Origin: Alphaproteobacteria bacterium
GTDB taxonomy: Bacteria > Pseudomonadota > Alphaproteobacteria > Micavibrionales > Micavibrionaceae
DNA length: 37,016 nucleotides
Assembly (NCBI GenBank): GCA_021776025.1
Contig: JAJFGR010000002.1
Location: 1 to 37,016 of the forward strand
Direction of reading: 5' to 3'
Shown here piece after piece: positions 25,573 through 32,973 of this stretch. How positions within the stretch are numbered: the first letter of the stretch is position 1; each line of letters opens with the position of its first letter. Both the position numbers and the translations under genes were made by a program. Below the pieces are notes generated by a model, which ran no database searches, had not been told where the DNA came from, and saw only the letters and a list, made by a program, of their open reading frames with translations.

Positions 25573-26958
25573 TTATATTTTCATCTTCTTATAGAACGTG
25601 GATTTGGCCATGCCGAGAGCTTTTGAAGCTTGGGTAATGTTATGATCGAAATGCTCTAAGGCCATTTGCATGGCCTCGATTTCAATCTCGCCTACCGTTT
25701 TAAAAACGCCGTCATCGGAAATAATGCGTATGTCCTTATGGTGAGTAGCGGCATTATTGACGTACGCATTCCCGGGCTCTGTGCTCAATCCAGTAAAATC
25801 CTCTATGTTCAGAATATTGCTATCACTCATCACCATTGCGCGATTAATCGTGTTTTCAAGCTGACGGACATTACCGGGCCAATCATGCGTGATTAGATTT
25901 TTGAGCATTGTGTCTGAAATATCTTTGGGGATACCACCTTCGTTAATGCAAAAGCGTTCGATGAAGTGGTTGGTAAGACTTGGTATGTCATTTCGTCTAT
26001 CGCGCAGTGGCGGAAGTTCGATTTGCAGGACGTTGAGACGAAAAAACAGATCTTCGCGGAAATTTCTTTGATTGACCTCATCTTGCAGGTCGCGGTTGGT
26101 TGCCGATATAATGCGCACATTGACAGGCACGGGTTTACCGGCGCCGACAGGCTCCACCTCTTTTTGTTGCAGAACACGCAGAAGTTTGACCTGCGTATCC
26201 AGTGGCAACTCCCCTACTTCATCCAGAAAGATTGTGCCGCCTTCGGCTTCCCTAAATTTGCCGATTGTCTTACCTGTTGCGCCTGTGAATGCGCCTTTCT
26301 CATGCCCAAAGAGCGTGCTTTCGACAAGTTGCGCGGGGATAGCGCCGCAATTCACAGCAATAAAAGGTTTCCCAGCCCGCACGCTTTCACCGTGAATAGC
26401 CTTTGCAAAAATTTCTTTTCCTGTCCCTGTCTCTCCAGTGATCAGAACCGGAATATCCGCCGCCGATGCCTTGCGGCCAATGTTGATGACAGGCAGCAGT
26501 CCGCCATCGTGACCGATCAAATTTTCGAAGCTGAATGTGCCTTCTTTCTCATTTTTAAGACGCGAGACTTCTTTGGAAAGCATGCTAATTCTCAGAGCAT
26601 TTTTAACCGTCACGAGTATCCGGTCGCCTTCAAACGGCTTATTCAGAAAATCGATAGCGCCGAGCTTCATGGCTTCCACAGCATCTTCGATATCTTTGCT
26701 GCCTGTGAGCATGATGACAGGAATAGCAGGATGTTTTTGACGTAAAATCTCCAGCGTTTCCATACCGCCCATCACCGGCATGTTGAGATCCATAATAATC
26801 AGCTTGATCGTTTTTGATTGATCGGAGCCTAAAATCTCGAGAGCTTCGTGCCCATTTTTAGCAGTCTCTGAACCAAAATCCATCTTACGGCGCAAGAGCG
26901 TAGAGAGCATCTGGCGCTGCATAGAGTCATCATCAACAATGAGAACCGGCTTTGTCAT
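25573..26958 (-). CDS. NtrC-family sigma-54-dependent response regulator
   Basis: 461 residues. The receiver domain (1-120) has the acidic pocket VDDD, phospho-acceptor Asp57 in IIMDLNMP, and KPF at 107-109. The AAA+ domain (about 142-375) has Walker A GETGTGKE (175-182) and GAFTGA (222-227), the loop that contacts sigma-54. A Fis-type HTH lies at the C-terminus (ITQASKALGMAKSTFYKKMK). It is divergent from the response regulator/H-NOX/kinase operon, whose promoter is sigma-54 type, so it most likely activates (or, like HnoC of Shewanella, modulates) that operon. The phosphodonor is probably the hybrid kinase at 29524. Complete and apparently functional. Confidence 0.93.
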   Translation of the reverse strand: MTKPVLIVDDDSMQRQMLSTLLRRKMDFGSETAKNGHEALEILGSDQSKTIKLIIMDLNMPVMGGMETLEILRQKHPAIPVIMLTGSKDIEDAVEAMKLGAIDFLNKPFEGDRILVTVKNALRISMLSKEVSRLKNEKEGTFSFENLIGHDGGLLPVINIGRKASAADIPVLITGETGTGKEIFAKAIHGESVRAGKPFIAVNCGAIPAQLVESTLFGHEKGAFTGATGKTIGKFREAEGGTIFLDEVGELPLDTQVKLLRVLQQKEVEPVGAGKPVPVNVRIISATNRDLQDEVNQRNFREDLFFRLNVLQIELPPLRDRRNDIPSLTNHFIERFCINEGGIPKDISDTMLKNLITHDWPGNVRQLENTINRAMVMSDSNILNIEDFTGLSTEPGNAYVNNAATHHKDIRIISDDGVFKTVGEIEIEAMQMALEHFDHNITQASKALGMAKSTFYKKMKI

Positions 26959-26991
26959 GCTTTTATTTATAGCATAAATCTCTTAACAAAG

Positions 26992-27036
26992 CGTTCGATT
27001 TATAGACTATTTTAAAAATCTTCTCATTTTCGAACG
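26992..27036 (+). promoter_or_regulatory. Candidate enhancer sites for the NtrC-type regulator
   Basis: CGTTCGA (26992-26998) and TCGAACG (27030-27036) are inverted copies centred about 90-130 bp upstream of the expected start of the sigma-54 transcript, the usual distance for enhancer-binding proteins. They lie in the intergenic space between the regulator and the operon. Binding is inferred. Confidence 0.45.
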
Positions 27037-27101
27037 TTTGATATTGAGAGTTCATACACCTGTATATAGATTAAGCTATTGATATAAAACAATATGCATG
27101 T

Positions 27102-27117
27102 TGGCATACCCGTTGCA
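27102..27117 (+). promoter_or_regulatory. Sigma-54 (-24/-12) promoter
   Basis: TGGCATACCCGTTGCA matches TGGCAC-N5-TTGCA closely: GG at 27103-27104 and GC at 27115-27116 are exactly 12 bases apart. Transcription would begin near 27128, about 55 bp before the ATG at 27184, and read the operon of two response regulators, H-NOX and kinase. Confidence 0.8.
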
Positions 27118-27183
27118 GTACACTAATCAGGAGGGTTCATATTCAAGGTTTATAAAAAAAATAATTTGGGAAAGGGGAATGCA

Positions 27184-28119
27184 ATGAAAGTGATTAAGGA
27201 GAAGACAGAAGAAAGGTTATTGCAAACGCTCAGAAACTTCTGGGAGGAATTTCCAACACATAGATGCTTGCATTTAAAACTGTCCCAAATCCAGGATCCA
27301 TCAGGAAACGTAGTTCCTGAAAACACGGTAAAGGAGTGGCTTGATGTTATTTTTATAACATTCAGTGAGGTTGTTGATGATAAATCCAGCAAACTTTATG
27401 TATGTCATGATCGTGATGTTTTTATTTTAACACGGACACTCACACATAAGCGTGTCGAAGAACTTTTAGCCCATCTATCCCCTAAACTTACGCCAGCCCT
27501 TTCTTCTCCAGGGCTGGCGACACTTTTTGAAATCGGGGTGGATTGGCCAAAACTGAGAACACTTTGTGAAAAGAAGATTGAAACTCTTGAGATTCTGAAC
27601 AGTCAGAGACAGATAGAATGGAAAGAAAAGACCTCTAAAATCAGCCGTGAGGAAATGCTGAAAACGCTCGATAAAGATCTTATAAGTTCACTGGCTATGC
27701 GCCGTGAACAACGTGAGACACCCGAGATCATGATTGTTGAGGACGATTTATTCTCTCAAAAACTGATTGGGAATGCCCTTAAAAGTAAATACAAGCTGTC
27801 AATGAGCAGCGATGGGGCCGGCGCCCTTATGAGCTATGTTAATAAAGCGCCGGACGTTTTATTTCTGGATATCGGTCTTCCCGATATGAACGGGCATGAA
27901 GTTCTTGAAAGAATTTTCAAACTCGATCCTGATGCCTATGTCGTGATGTTCAGCGGTAATGGCGATAAAGAAAATGTCATGAAGGCGGTTGATCTCGGCG
28001 CAAAGGGGTTTGTTGGCAAACCGTTCACACAGGAAAGATTGCTTCAATATATCGAAAAATCACCATTCATTCAGGAAAAGCAAAAGAAGGAGAGCATTCA
28101 TGGAGATATTATCCACTAA
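27184..28119 (+). CDS. Response regulator with unknown N-terminal domain (first copy)
   Basis: 311 residues from ATG 27184, which has AAAGGGG at proper distance; an upstream TTG at 27166 is less likely. The C-terminal receiver (about 180-295) has IVEDD, phospho-acceptor Asp229 in LFLDIGLPDMNG, Ser in VVMFSGN, and GKPF. The N-terminal about 150 residues contain CLHLKLSQ, an amphipathic helix (EWLDVIFITFSEVV), KLYVCHDRDVFILTR and a further helix; a similar order of elements occurs in the next protein. The alternation of strands and helices recalls a degenerate nucleotidyl-cyclase or GGDEF-like fold, but this is a guess. First gene of the sigma-54 operon; it overlaps the next gene by 20 bases. 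Confidence 0.85.
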   Translation: MKVIKEKTEERLLQTLRNFWEEFPTHRCLHLKLSQIQDPSGNVVPENTVKEWLDVIFITFSEVVDDKSSKLYVCHDRDVFILTRTLTHKRVEELLAHLSPKLTPALSSPGLATLFEIGVDWPKLRTLCEKKIETLEILNSQRQIEWKEKTSKISREEMLKTLDKDLISSLAMRREQRETPEIMIVEDDLFSQKLIGNALKSKYKLSMSSDGAGALMSYVNKAPDVLFLDIGLPDMNGHEVLERIFKLDPDAYVVMFSGNGDKENVMKAVDLGAKGFVGKPFTQERLLQYIEKSPFIQEKQKKESIHGDIIH

Positions 28120-28945
28120 CGCAGAAGGCCCATTGGCCGGACTGGCCACATCAATCGGCAGGGACCCTGCAACATGGCAAGATTGGTTATGCTTACATAT
28201 TGATATACCTGACACAAATTTAGAAACGGATTGTTTTGTCTGGATTAAATCCATTATTGAATCCTACCTTCCAAATATTGAAGGGCGCGCATTTTTTTGC
28301 CAACACAAGAATGTCTACATTATTTGCAAAGACATCGCGCATGATAATCTTCAGCAAGTTGGCGAGCTTGTTTGTGACTTCATACAAAGCGAGCAAAAAA
28401 TAACAGCCCATTATCATCTCTATGATTTGGGTCAGGACGGTTCGCGTTTTTCTGATGGCTTTTTTAAAGCCATGAGGGTGGTGTCTTCTGATCATGATAT
28501 ACCTGAAAATATTTTAAACAGAATGCAAGAACTTACACTGTTTAGGATGCTGGAACATACTGAAAATCCGGCGAGCTCTATAGGACAGCACACCGCCAAA
28601 GTCCTTCTGGTCGAAGATGACCCGGTAACGCGCTGGATGGTACGCAGCGCACTGAAGCATGAATGCGACTTTGCAACTGTTTCAGAGGCGCATAAGGCGT
28701 TTGATATGTATGCGTCCTATCAGCCGGATATTGTATTTCTGGATATCAATTTGCCAGATGCAAATGGCTATGATGTGCTGCAATGGATCATGCATAACGA
28801 CCCCGGCGCAACCGTGGTGATGTTTAGCAGCAATGGCAATCTTGATAATATTGCCAGCTCTATGGAACAAGGGGCCAGCGGGTTTATAGCCAAGCCTTTT
28901 CTGAAAGAACAATTACTGCATTACATTCACAATCATTCGCGGTAA
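28100..28945 (+). CDS. Response regulator with unknown N-terminal domain (second copy)
   Basis: 281 residues from ATG 28100 (AAGGAGAG ribosome site); it overlaps the preceding gene by 20 bases. The receiver is C-terminal (about 165-281): LLVEDDP, Asp215 in VFLDINLPDANG, VVMFSSNG, AKPFLKEQ. The N-terminal domain resembles that of the upstream protein: WLCLHIDIP, a helix (CFVWIKSIIESYL), AFFCQHKNVYIICKDI and a helix (NLQQVGELVCDFI). The two receivers are also similar to each other, so the genes look like an old tandem duplication that diverged. No DNA-binding or enzymatic output domain is apparent, so these may be phosphate sinks, adaptors or proteins with a new output. Confidence 0.85.
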   Translation: MEILSTNAEGPLAGLATSIGRDPATWQDWLCLHIDIPDTNLETDCFVWIKSIIESYLPNIEGRAFFCQHKNVYIICKDIAHDNLQQVGELVCDFIQSEQKITAHYHLYDLGQDGSRFSDGFFKAMRVVSSDHDIPENILNRMQELTLFRMLEHTENPASSIGQHTAKVLLVEDDPVTRWMVRSALKHECDFATVSEAHKAFDMYASYQPDIVFLDINLPDANGYDVLQWIMHNDPGATVVMFSSNGNLDNIASSMEQGASGFIAKPFLKEQLLHYIHNHSR

Positions 28946-28984
28946 TCTTAAACAACTATGCCGTGTGCAAAAAGGGGATTTTCG

Positions 28985-29527
28985 ATGAAAGGTATTGTTT
29001 TTACAGAGCTCATGGACATGGTGGAAGCCACGTTTGGTGCGGATATGATGGATGATGTGTTGGAGGATTGCAGCCTTGAATCCGGCGGTGCATATACAAG
29101 TGTAGGCACATACGATCATAAAGAATTATTGGAAATTGTCAGCATCTTAAGTAAACACTCTGATATTCCTGTAAAGGATCTGGTGCGCAAATATGGCCAT
29201 CATCTTTTCTCTCGCTTTCATGCGCTGATGCCGCAATTTTTCGAAGGCCCAAAATCGGCATTTGAATTTCTGGAAAGCGTGCATAGCTATATCCACGTGG
29301 AAGTTAAAAAACTCTATCCAGATGCCGCGCTGCCCTCATTTGAAACCGAAAGGCAGGGTGAGGATACACTCATCATGATCTATAAATCGCAGTGCCCATT
29401 TGCCGATTTTGCTCATGGTTTGATGCAGGGCTGCATTGATTTTTATAAAGAGAATATTCGCATCGAGGGGGAAGATAAAAACAGCGGGGATGGGTTCTGC
29501 AGGGTTTTTACCTTAACAAAACAATGA
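28985..29527 (+). CDS. H-NOX (heme nitric oxide/oxygen binding) sensor protein
   Basis: 180 residues from ATG 28985 (AAGGGG upstream), the normal length of a stand-alone H-NOX. It starts MKGIVFTELMDMVE, the family N-terminus. The proximal heme ligand is most likely His104 in YIHVEVKKLYPDAALPSF, by alignment to the conserved spacing before the Pro-Ser-Phe; His100 is nearby. The heme-propionate motif YxSxR appears as YKSQC (Tyr133, Ser135, Cys137), so the Arg is replaced. Stand-alone H-NOX proteins bind NO and inhibit a partner histidine kinase; the kinase gene follows with a four-base ATGA overlap. The whole cassette resembles the Hno systems of Shewanella and Vibrio in logic. Confidence 0.9.
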   Translation: MKGIVFTELMDMVEATFGADMMDDVLEDCSLESGGAYTSVGTYDHKELLEIVSILSKHSDIPVKDLVRKYGHHLFSRFHALMPQFFEGPKSAFEFLESVHSYIHVEVKKLYPDAALPSFETERQGEDTLIMIYKSQCPFADFAHGLMQGCIDFYKENIRIEGEDKNSGDGFCRVFTLTKQ

Positions 29528-31698
29528 GTGAAACAGGTAATATCGAAAAGAAACTTTCCCGTCTTGAAAGCCGCGCTGCGCGTGAGAAAAAAGCGCGGCA
29601 AGAGGCCGAGCGCTTGCTCGAAGAAAAGAGCCGGGAAATCTATGAACTCAACCAGCAACTTCATGAAGAAGCTCGGTTGCTGGAAGCAACGGTCGTTAAT
29701 GCCAAAGACGCTGTGGTCATTACGACAGCTAATCTCGACGATGGCGGCCCTGAAATTATCTATGTGAACAAAGCCTTTGCCCGCATTTCCGGATATGAAC
29801 CAGAAGAGGTTATAGGAAAAACACCGCGTATGTTACAAGGGCCCGACACCGATCGCGGGGAATTAAACAGGCTTAAAGAAACACTATCAAAAGGTAAATC
29901 TTTTACCGGGGAATTAAAAAACTATACCAAAGACGGCGATGCTTATTGGCTGGACATTAGTATCACTCCCATCTGCAATGAAGAGGGCGTTGTTACGCAT
30001 TTTACCGCGATTGAGCGTAACATTACCGATCGCAAAGAATTTGAAAAAGAATTGCAGCGTGAAAAAGAAAACGCGGAAAAAGAAGCTGCCGAGCGCAAGC
30101 GCGTTGAAATGCAGATGCAGGAATATGCCGATAAACTAGAGCTCATACGTTTTGATGCCATCGAAGCACAGAAAAAAGCTGAGGCTGCCAATCAGGCAAA
30201 AAGTGAATTTCTAGCGAATATGAGTCATGAGCTCAGGACGCCTATGAATGGTGTTATCGGCATGGCAGAATTTCTTTTGGATTCTAATCTGGATGAAGAT
30301 CAACGTGATAATGCGCAGACTCTTCACGGTTCCAGCCAAAATTTATTGGCAATTTTGAATGATATTCTCGATATTTCGAAGATTGAAGCCGGTGAGCTGG
30401 AAGTTGAGAGCGTTCCGTTTCATGTTGGTACGGCGGTTCGGCAAATTGTCCAACTTTTCCTTCCTATCGCGACGGATAAGGGCGTCAAACTTGCGTTTCA
30501 TAAAGACGAGGATGTGCCCTCTACGGTTATCGGCGATCTTGGGAAGTTTCAACAGATTCTGCGTAATCTTGTCAGTAACGCTTTAAAATTTACTGAAAAA
30601 GGCAGTATTGCAGTCTCTTTGAGCAAAGGTGACGGGCGGTTTCTAAATATCGCGGTTCAAGATACGGGGATCGGCATTCCTGAAGATAAGCTGGATACGA
30701 TTTTCGAGAAATTTACGCAGGCCGATAGTTCGGTGACGCGAGAATTTGGGGGGACAGGTTTGGGATTAACGATTACTCAACAGCTTGTCGAGCTTTTGGG
30801 CGGTGATATCAGTATTGAGAGCACACTTGGCGAAGGCTCGGTTTTCCGGTTTGAATTGCCGCTTGATATTGCAGAAGATGATGATAAAGCTGTGAATCTA
30901 TATGATGCAAAACAGGAAATGTCCGGGGTGGAACTTCCCACTGATATCCGCGTTCTTGCGGTGGATGACCACCCGATAAATCAAAAATTTGTGACGAAGC
31001 TTATGACGAAGCTTGGCTTTGAGCATGTTGACATGGCGGAAAACGGCCGGCAAGCCCTCGATATGATTGCTGCTAATTCTTATGATCTTGTTTTGATGGA
31101 TTGCCAGATGCCGGAGCTGGACGGCTATCAGGCGACAACCGAGCTTCGTAAGAGCGAAGAAGGCACAGAGAGGCATCTTCCGGTGATTGCCTTGACCGCA
31201 AATGCAATGGTCGGGGATCGAAACAAATGTTTGAAAGCCGGTATGGATGATTATCTCAGTAAGCCGATCAAGCCTGACAAGTTGACAGAGCTCATTAAGA
31301 AGCATGTGGGTCAAAATAGTATAGGTGAAACATCTACTCCGAATGTGGTGATTCAAAAGGCAGATGACAAAGAGCCACCCGTTGATATGGAGCATTTGAA
31401 CATGTTCACCGATGGCGATTCGGAAGAAGAAAAAGAATTGCTGGATCTATTTTTTGAGCAGGCGGAATTAAGCATTACAGAACTTCAAGACAATTATGGA
31501 GACGCAAATTGCGAAGAGTGGAAAAAAGCTGCACACCGCATAAAAGGTGCAGCGGCGAATTTAGGCGCTAATATTTTATCCGCAGCCTGTGCGGAAGCAG
31601 AACAAAATTACGAACAAGACCAAGTTGCAAAAGAAACGATGCTTGCAGATATAAAAATGAGATTGGGCGATGTGCAGAACTTTTTCGAACATCGTTAA
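29524..31698 (+). CDS. H-NOX-associated hybrid histidine kinase (PAS-HisKA-HATPase-REC-HPt)
   Basis: 724 residues, cytoplasmic with no membrane segment. A coiled coil (1-50) leads to a PAS domain (about 50-165, AKDAVVITTANLDDGG, GYEPEEVIGKTPRML), a second coil, HisKA with His235 in ANMSHELRTPMNGV, and an ATPase domain with N box and G boxes (NLVSNALKFTEKG, DTGIGIPEDKL, GGTGLGLTI). A receiver follows (about 475-600, Asp526 in LVLMDCQMPELDG), then an HPt domain with His671 in AAHRIKGAAANLGA. This is a full phosphorelay that could pass phosphate to the two upstream response regulators and the NtrC-type regulator. The start overlaps the H-NOX stop, the classical sign of an H-NOX/kinase pair. No clear terminator follows. 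Confidence 0.93.
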   Translation: MSETGNIEKKLSRLESRAAREKKARQEAERLLEEKSREIYELNQQLHEEARLLEATVVNAKDAVVITTANLDDGGPEIIYVNKAFARISGYEPEEVIGKTPRMLQGPDTDRGELNRLKETLSKGKSFTGELKNYTKDGDAYWLDISITPICNEEGVVTHFTAIERNITDRKEFEKELQREKENAEKEAAERKRVEMQMQEYADKLELIRFDAIEAQKKAEAANQAKSEFLANMSHELRTPMNGVIGMAEFLLDSNLDEDQRDNAQTLHGSSQNLLAILNDILDISKIEAGELEVESVPFHVGTAVRQIVQLFLPIATDKGVKLAFHKDEDVPSTVIGDLGKFQQILRNLVSNALKFTEKGSIAVSLSKGDGRFLNIAVQDTGIGIPEDKLDTIFEKFTQADSSVTREFGGTGLGLTITQQLVELLGGDISIESTLGEGSVFRFELPLDIAEDDDKAVNLYDAKQEMSGVELPTDIRVLAVDDHPINQKFVTKLMTKLGFEHVDMAENGRQALDMIAANSYDLVLMDCQMPELDGYQATTELRKSEEGTERHLPVIALTANAMVGDRNKCLKAGMDDYLSKPIKPDKLTELIKKHVGQNSIGETSTPNVVIQKADDKEPPVDMEHLNMFTDGDSEEEKELLDLFFEQAELSITELQDNYGDANCEEWKKAAHRIKGAAANLGANILSAACAEAEQNYEQDQVAKETMLADIKMRLGDVQNFFEHR

Positions 31699-31760
31699 TT
31701 ATGGTATATTAATTTGATTTTTAAATTATACAAAAAACTAATGTTTATTGATGTTTTTAT

Positions 31761-31800
31761 AGGGAGGATTTGAGCCTACGACCTTGAGGTTATGAGAATG
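31761..31800 (-). other. Inverted tRNA-Met-like 3' fragment (att scar)
   Basis: On the minus strand from 31796 the sequence reads CTCATAACCTCAAGGTCG then TAGGCTCAAATCCT, close to CTCATAATCTGAAGGTCG and TAGGTTCAAATCCT of the plus-strand copy at 19294-19325. Only the anticodon loop to T-arm is kept; the acceptor end is lost. It is inverted relative to the copies at 9082, 19289 and 22319. Confidence 0.6.
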
Positions 31801-31824
31801 AATATCGTATTTTCATTTTTGAAA

Positions 31825-31882
31825 TGGTGGGCCTGGCCGGACTTGAACCGGCACGTCCATACGGACAACAGATTTTAAGTCT
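31825..31882 (-). other. tRNA-Leu(TAA) 3' fragment (right boundary of the NO-sensing module)
   Basis: On the minus strand: GACTTAAAATCTG (anticodon loop CTTAAAA, anticodon TAA), a long variable arm TGTCCGTATGGACG typical of leucine tRNAs, T-arm GCCGG-TTCAAGT-CCGGC, acceptor CAGGCCC, discriminator A and CCA ending at 31825. The 5' half (GGGCCTG) is absent on the expected side. It is a 3' fragment, better preserved than the copy at 25344. The rest of 31699-32034 has only the inverted Met-type scar and the left 27-bp repeat. Confidence 0.75.
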
Positions 31883-31930
31883 AAAACTCCTTGAACCTTA
31901 CACGAATAGCTACAAAGAAAATACAATTAA

Positions 31931-31957
31931 TTCCCATAAGATAAATTATCACACAAT
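31931..31957 (+). repeat. Left 27-bp inverted repeat around a toxin-antitoxin pair
   Basis: The 27 bases here are the reverse complement of 32755-32781 with a single mismatch (core ATAAGATAAATTATCACAC). The two copies enclose the complete PIN/Phd gene pair and little else, about 850 bp in all. No target-site duplication is evident. Confidence 0.8.
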
Positions 31958-32034
31958 AATATCAATGGGTTGAGTGACTTTTTGGTTTTTTTCAGAAAAT
32001 ATCTGCAGGCGTTAAACTTTGCGACAGAACCCTA

Positions 32035-32439
32035 TCAACCCTCATCATCTAAATATTGAGCAGGGGTTATAATCTGAATATTATTAAAGGGATGAAGATC
32101 TAAGAGGTCTCTATCACCGGTTACAATCATCGCAGCTTCACCATTCACAGCTAGTTCAAGGAATTTGTCATCCTTTGGATCACGGCAGGCCTTAATAGTA
32201 TGCATGATTTGAACTTCTTGCCACGACCTGTAGATCCGTGCCAGAAACCCGGCAATATCGTCTTGGTCTATATATTTTTTGAATTTAGGACGAGAAAGAA
32301 CTTCACTAATTTCTTCCAGAACAACCATTGAATAAAGGACAGCGCCATTACTCTCAGCAAGTGTTAAGGCCTTGGCTGGTGCCGAGTTTTGTATTAAAAG
32401 AGCGCTGATCAGTACGTTTGTATCGAAAACAAAGCGCAA
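32035..32439 (-). CDS. PIN-domain toxin (VapC-like RNase)
   Basis: 134 residues. The PIN fold begins FVFDTNVLISAL with the first catalytic Asp; VVLEEISEVLSRPKF carries a conserved acidic position; ACRDPKDDKFLELA and MIVTGDRDLLDL provide the remaining acidic residues. This is the COG1569-type 'PIN family toxin' pattern, expected to cleave RNA. It lies 11 bp downstream of a Phd/YefM-type antitoxin gene, and both are enclosed by 27-bp inverted repeats. Probably an addiction module that moved as a unit; the cleaved RNA is unknown. Confidence 0.85.
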   Translation of the reverse strand: MRFVFDTNVLISALLIQNSAPAKALTLAESNGAVLYSMVVLEEISEVLSRPKFKKYIDQDDIAGFLARIYRSWQEVQIMHTIKACRDPKDDKFLELAVNGEAAMIVTGDRDLLDLHPFNNIQIITPAQYLDDEG

Positions 32440-32450
32440 AACGGTAATCC

Positions 32451-32702
32451 TTAATTGTCAGAGGCTAAAAGAGCACTGAGCTTTTTTTCTGTTAATCCGC
32501 GTGCTGCAGCTTGCTTCGCAACTTTATCCCGAAACTGTTGAAATTCTTCAATATTCAAGCGTGTTAAGCGTTCATAATCTTCTGGTGAAATTATAACAGC
32601 GGCGTCTTTGTTTTGTTTTTGTATGACGATAGGCTCACGTTGTGCTTTGGTTATTACGGCACCGAGTGTCTTTTTGGCATCTGTGGCTGAAATGTATTGC
32701 AT
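32451..32702 (-). CDS. Phd/YefM-family antitoxin
   Basis: 83 residues. MQYISATDAKKTLGAVITKA followed by REPIVIQKQNKDAAVIISPEDYERL is the standard Phd/YefM DNA-binding N-terminus. The C-terminal part (QFRDKVAKQAAARGLTEKKL) would bind the toxin. An AAGGAG site precedes the ATG at 32702. Partner of the PIN toxin immediately downstream; likely autorepressor of the pair. Confidence 0.85.
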   Translation of the reverse strand: MQYISATDAKKTLGAVITKAQREPIVIQKQNKDAAVIISPEDYERLTRLNIEEFQQFRDKVAKQAAARGLTEKKLSALLASDN

Positions 32703-32754
32703 CTATAAAAACTCCTTATAAGTCCATTATAGTCAAAAGGGGTAAAACAGTCAA

Positions 32755-32781
32755 ATTGTGTGATAATTTATCTTACGGGAA
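32755..32781 (-). repeat. Right 27-bp inverted repeat around a toxin-antitoxin pair
   Basis: Reverse complement of 31931-31957 with one mismatch. It lies 52 bp upstream of the antitoxin start, so it could also contain regulatory sequence for the pair. Confidence 0.8.
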
Positions 32782-32823
32782 ATGATGGGGTATTTTTATA
32801 AGCATATCAATTTATTGCATCCA

Positions 32824-32910
32824 TCAATCTAAAAACTGTTTCGGTAAATCACGAGAACCATGAAGAACTCTAACAATCCGCAAACGATCTTTTAAAATTC
32901 TATAAAAAAA
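32824..32910 (-). pseudogene. Remnant of a ParE/RelE-type toxin (C-terminal end)
   Basis: On the minus strand the frame reads YRILKDRLRIVRVLHGSRD then LPKQFLD and a stop at 32826-32824. This matches the C-terminal signature of ParE toxins (RIxRVLHGxRDLP). The frame is cut 5' of 32910 by the hairpin at 32911-32935 and a stop, so only about a third of the gene remains. No antitoxin partner is adjacent. Confidence 0.65.
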
Positions 32911-32935
32911 GGGGACACAATTCAATTATGTCCCC
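32904..32935 (-). terminator. Hairpin with T-run (terminator or mobile hairpin)
   Basis: GGGGACA (32911-32917) pairs with TGTCCCC (32929-32935), followed on the minus strand by seven Ts. It would terminate minus-strand transcription. It abuts the ParE remnant exactly where homology stops, so it may instead be a small REP-type element inserted there. Confidence 0.55.
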
Positions 32936-32973
32936 GGCCCTTCCCTCGGACCTTCTGAGCAAAAAAGCCCAAT

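Noticed and set aside
25966-26745. 259-residue plus-strand frame inside the NtrC-type regulator
   Set aside because: It is antisense to conserved AAA+ and receiver sequence and encodes nothing recognisable.
30898-31395. 165-residue minus-strand frame inside the hybrid kinase gene
   Set aside because: It is antisense to the conserved receiver domain and has no independent support.
31825-31882. A complete tRNA-Leu gene
   Set aside because: The 3' two thirds fit well but the required 5' acceptor GGGCCTG and D-arm are missing on the expected side.
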